Assembly: GCA_029212955.1 (NCBI GenBank) | Contig: JARGOW010000133.1 | Coordinates: 1 to 7,265, forward strand | DNA: 7,265 nucleotides | Source of the DNA: Planctomycetota bacterium | GTDB taxonomy: Bacteria; Planctomycetota; UBA1135; GCA-002686595 | Direction: 5' to 3' | Shown: positions 6,381-7,265 of the stretch, piece after piece | How the letters are laid out: every line of letters begins with the position of its first letter | How positions within the stretch are numbered: the stretch's first letter is position 1 | The notes under the pieces: model-generated | Databases searched by the model: none | Told to the model about the DNA's origin: nothing | The model's input: only the letters and a program-made list of their open reading frames with translations | Translations under genes and position numbers: made by a program

Positions 6381-6414
6381 AGCGTTTGATGCGCCGGAAT
6401 CATCGACCCAAAGC

Positions 6415-6418
6415 GGAG
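6415..6418 (+). promoter_or_regulatory. Ribosome binding site of the zinc peptidase gene
   Basis: GGAG lies 7 bases before the ATG at 6426 and supports that start. Confidence 0.6.
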
Positions 6419-6425
6419 TGGCCCT

Positions 6426-7265
6426 ATGAAGTGGCGTGGCAGAAGACAAAGTGACAACGTGGTGGACACCCGTAGAAGCCCCGGCCGAAAGGCGGCGGTG
6501 GGCGGTGGACTGTTGGTCATCGTGATCGGTCTAGTAGCCGCGCTCCTGGGCAAGGATCCAACCGAAGTCCTCAACCTGGTCAATGAATTCCAGGGGGCAG
6601 GCGGGCAGGAACGAGTCGCAGGCCCAGGCCCGCGGGATCCGCAGCAGGATGCTCTGGCTGAATTCGCCGCCGTGGTTTTGGCCGACACGGAGGACGTGTG
6701 GCACGACCTCCTGGATTCCCGCCAGCAGCGCTACCAAGAACCCGGCATGCGCATTTTCACCGACTCGGTGGAGACGGGCGGCTGCGGACATCAAAGCTCG
6801 GCCGTGGGCCCCTTCTACTGCCCTGGCGATAACAAAATCTATCTAGAACTCGGCTTCTTCAACCTGCTCGAAAAGCGCATGGGTGCGGGCGGCGATTTTG
6901 CCCGGGCCTATGTGATCGCCCACGAAGTCGGCCATCACATCCAAAACCTGACGGGCTACAGCACCCAGGTCCACGAGAAACAGAAGGGCCTCAGCGAGGC
7001 CAAGGCCAACGCTCTTTCGGTGCGTCTCGAGTTGCAAGCAGACTTCCTGGCAGGGGTCTGGGCCCACTACGCCAACAAGAAAGGACTGCTCGAGGCAGGA
7101 GACCTGGAGGAAGCTCTCAACGCGGCCAGCCAAATCGGTGACGACGTGCTGCAGCGCAAGGCCACCGGCCGCGTGGGCCGCAGCGAATCCTTCACCCACG
7201 GCACCGGTGCCCAGCGGGTGCGCTGGTTCCGAAAGGGATTTGAAACGGGGGATGTGAATCTCATG
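6426..7265 (+). CDS. ypfJ: YpfJ/KPN_02809-type neutral zinc metallopeptidase (3' end cut by window)
   Basis: 280 codons are visible with no stop before the window edge; family members are about 280-300 residues, so only the last few residues are probably missing. The N terminus MKWRGRRQSDNVVDTRR is typical of the family. Residues of about 25-42 (VGGGLLVIVIGLVAALLG) are one membrane segment, which with the basic N terminus suggests a type II anchor with the peptidase domain outside the cytoplasm. The zinc site is HEVGH (His166, Glu167, His170), and the downstream family motif ELQADFLAGVWAH (202-214) probably supplies the third ligand. Cys120 and Cys132 in CGHQSSAVGPFYCP match the conserved cysteine pair. 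The physiological substrate of this family is not established. The gene diverges from the SUMF1-like pseudogene. Family call is firm; peptidase activity is inferred from motifs. Confidence 0.93.
   Translation, partial: MKWRGRRQSDNVVDTRRSPGRKAAVGGGLLVIVIGLVAALLGKDPTEVLNLVNEFQGAGGQERVAGPGPRDPQQDALAEFAAVVLADTEDVWHDLLDSRQQRYQEPGMRIFTDSVETGGCGHQSSAVGPFYCPGDNKIYLELGFFNLLEKRMGAGGDFARAYVIAHEVGHHIQNLTGYSTQVHEKQKGLSEAKANALSVRLELQADFLAGVWAHYANKKGLLEAGDLEEALNAASQIGDDVLQRKATGRVGRSESFTHGTGAQRVRWFRKGFETGDVNLM

Larger units (their letters stand above)
6087..6425. other. Intergenic region between the pseudogene and the zinc peptidase gene
   Basis: These 339 bases separate two divergent loci. No gene is supported. 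I see only short dyads near the right end and no convincing -35/-10 pair on either strand; a weak rightward candidate is TTGCAC (6339-6344) with TGGGAT (6362-6367) at 17 bases. Confidence 0.5.

Noticed and set aside
6164..6688. 174-residue minus-strand frame overlapping the start of the zinc peptidase gene
   Set aside because: It is antisense to a clear family member, lacks domain features and is explained by GC-rich codon structure.

Overview
This is a GC-rich bacterial window with five protein-coding loci, one of them broken, and no RNA genes, insertion sequences or CRISPR arrays that I can see. The best lineage guess is Planctomycetota. It rests on two things: a tandem pair of secreted formylglycine-generating-enzyme-like (SUMF1-type) proteins with an N-terminal module carrying a WNFQLWYRDT signature, a type I associate with marine planctomycetes, and the weak ribosome binding sites in front of leuB and the radical SAM gene. 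This is inference from memory, not a database result.

Layout. Minus strand 41-1453: a B12-binding-domain radical SAM enzyme of unknown substrate. Then 501 bases without a gene (1454-1954), which hold the most structured non-coding DNA of the window: a near-consensus promoter pointing right (1606-1634), a candidate -10 element pointing left (1575-1580), a hairpin with a perfect 12-bp stem (1759-1796), a 78-bp long inverted repeat (1804-1881) and a perfect 18-bp palindrome (1892-1909). Plus strand 1955-3046: leuB, 3-isopropylmalate dehydrogenase, closed by a textbook hairpin with a GAAA loop (3070-3103). Minus strand 3302-4570: an intact 422-residue secreted SUMF1-domain protein, convergent with leuB. 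Minus strand 4820-6086: a tandem paralogue broken by two single-base deletions and one in-frame TAG; restoring the two bases gives exactly 422 codons plus stop, the same as the intact copy. Plus strand 6426 to the window edge: a YpfJ/KPN_02809-type membrane-anchored zinc metallopeptidase, nearly complete.

The genes do not look like one pathway or operon. leuB stands alone (no leuA, leuC or leuD in the window), and the other loci point in different directions with their own upstream regions. I see no defence, secretion or biosynthetic system. The parts most worth a second look are the structured leader between the radical SAM gene and leuB, and the decayed tandem copy beside its intact paralogue.
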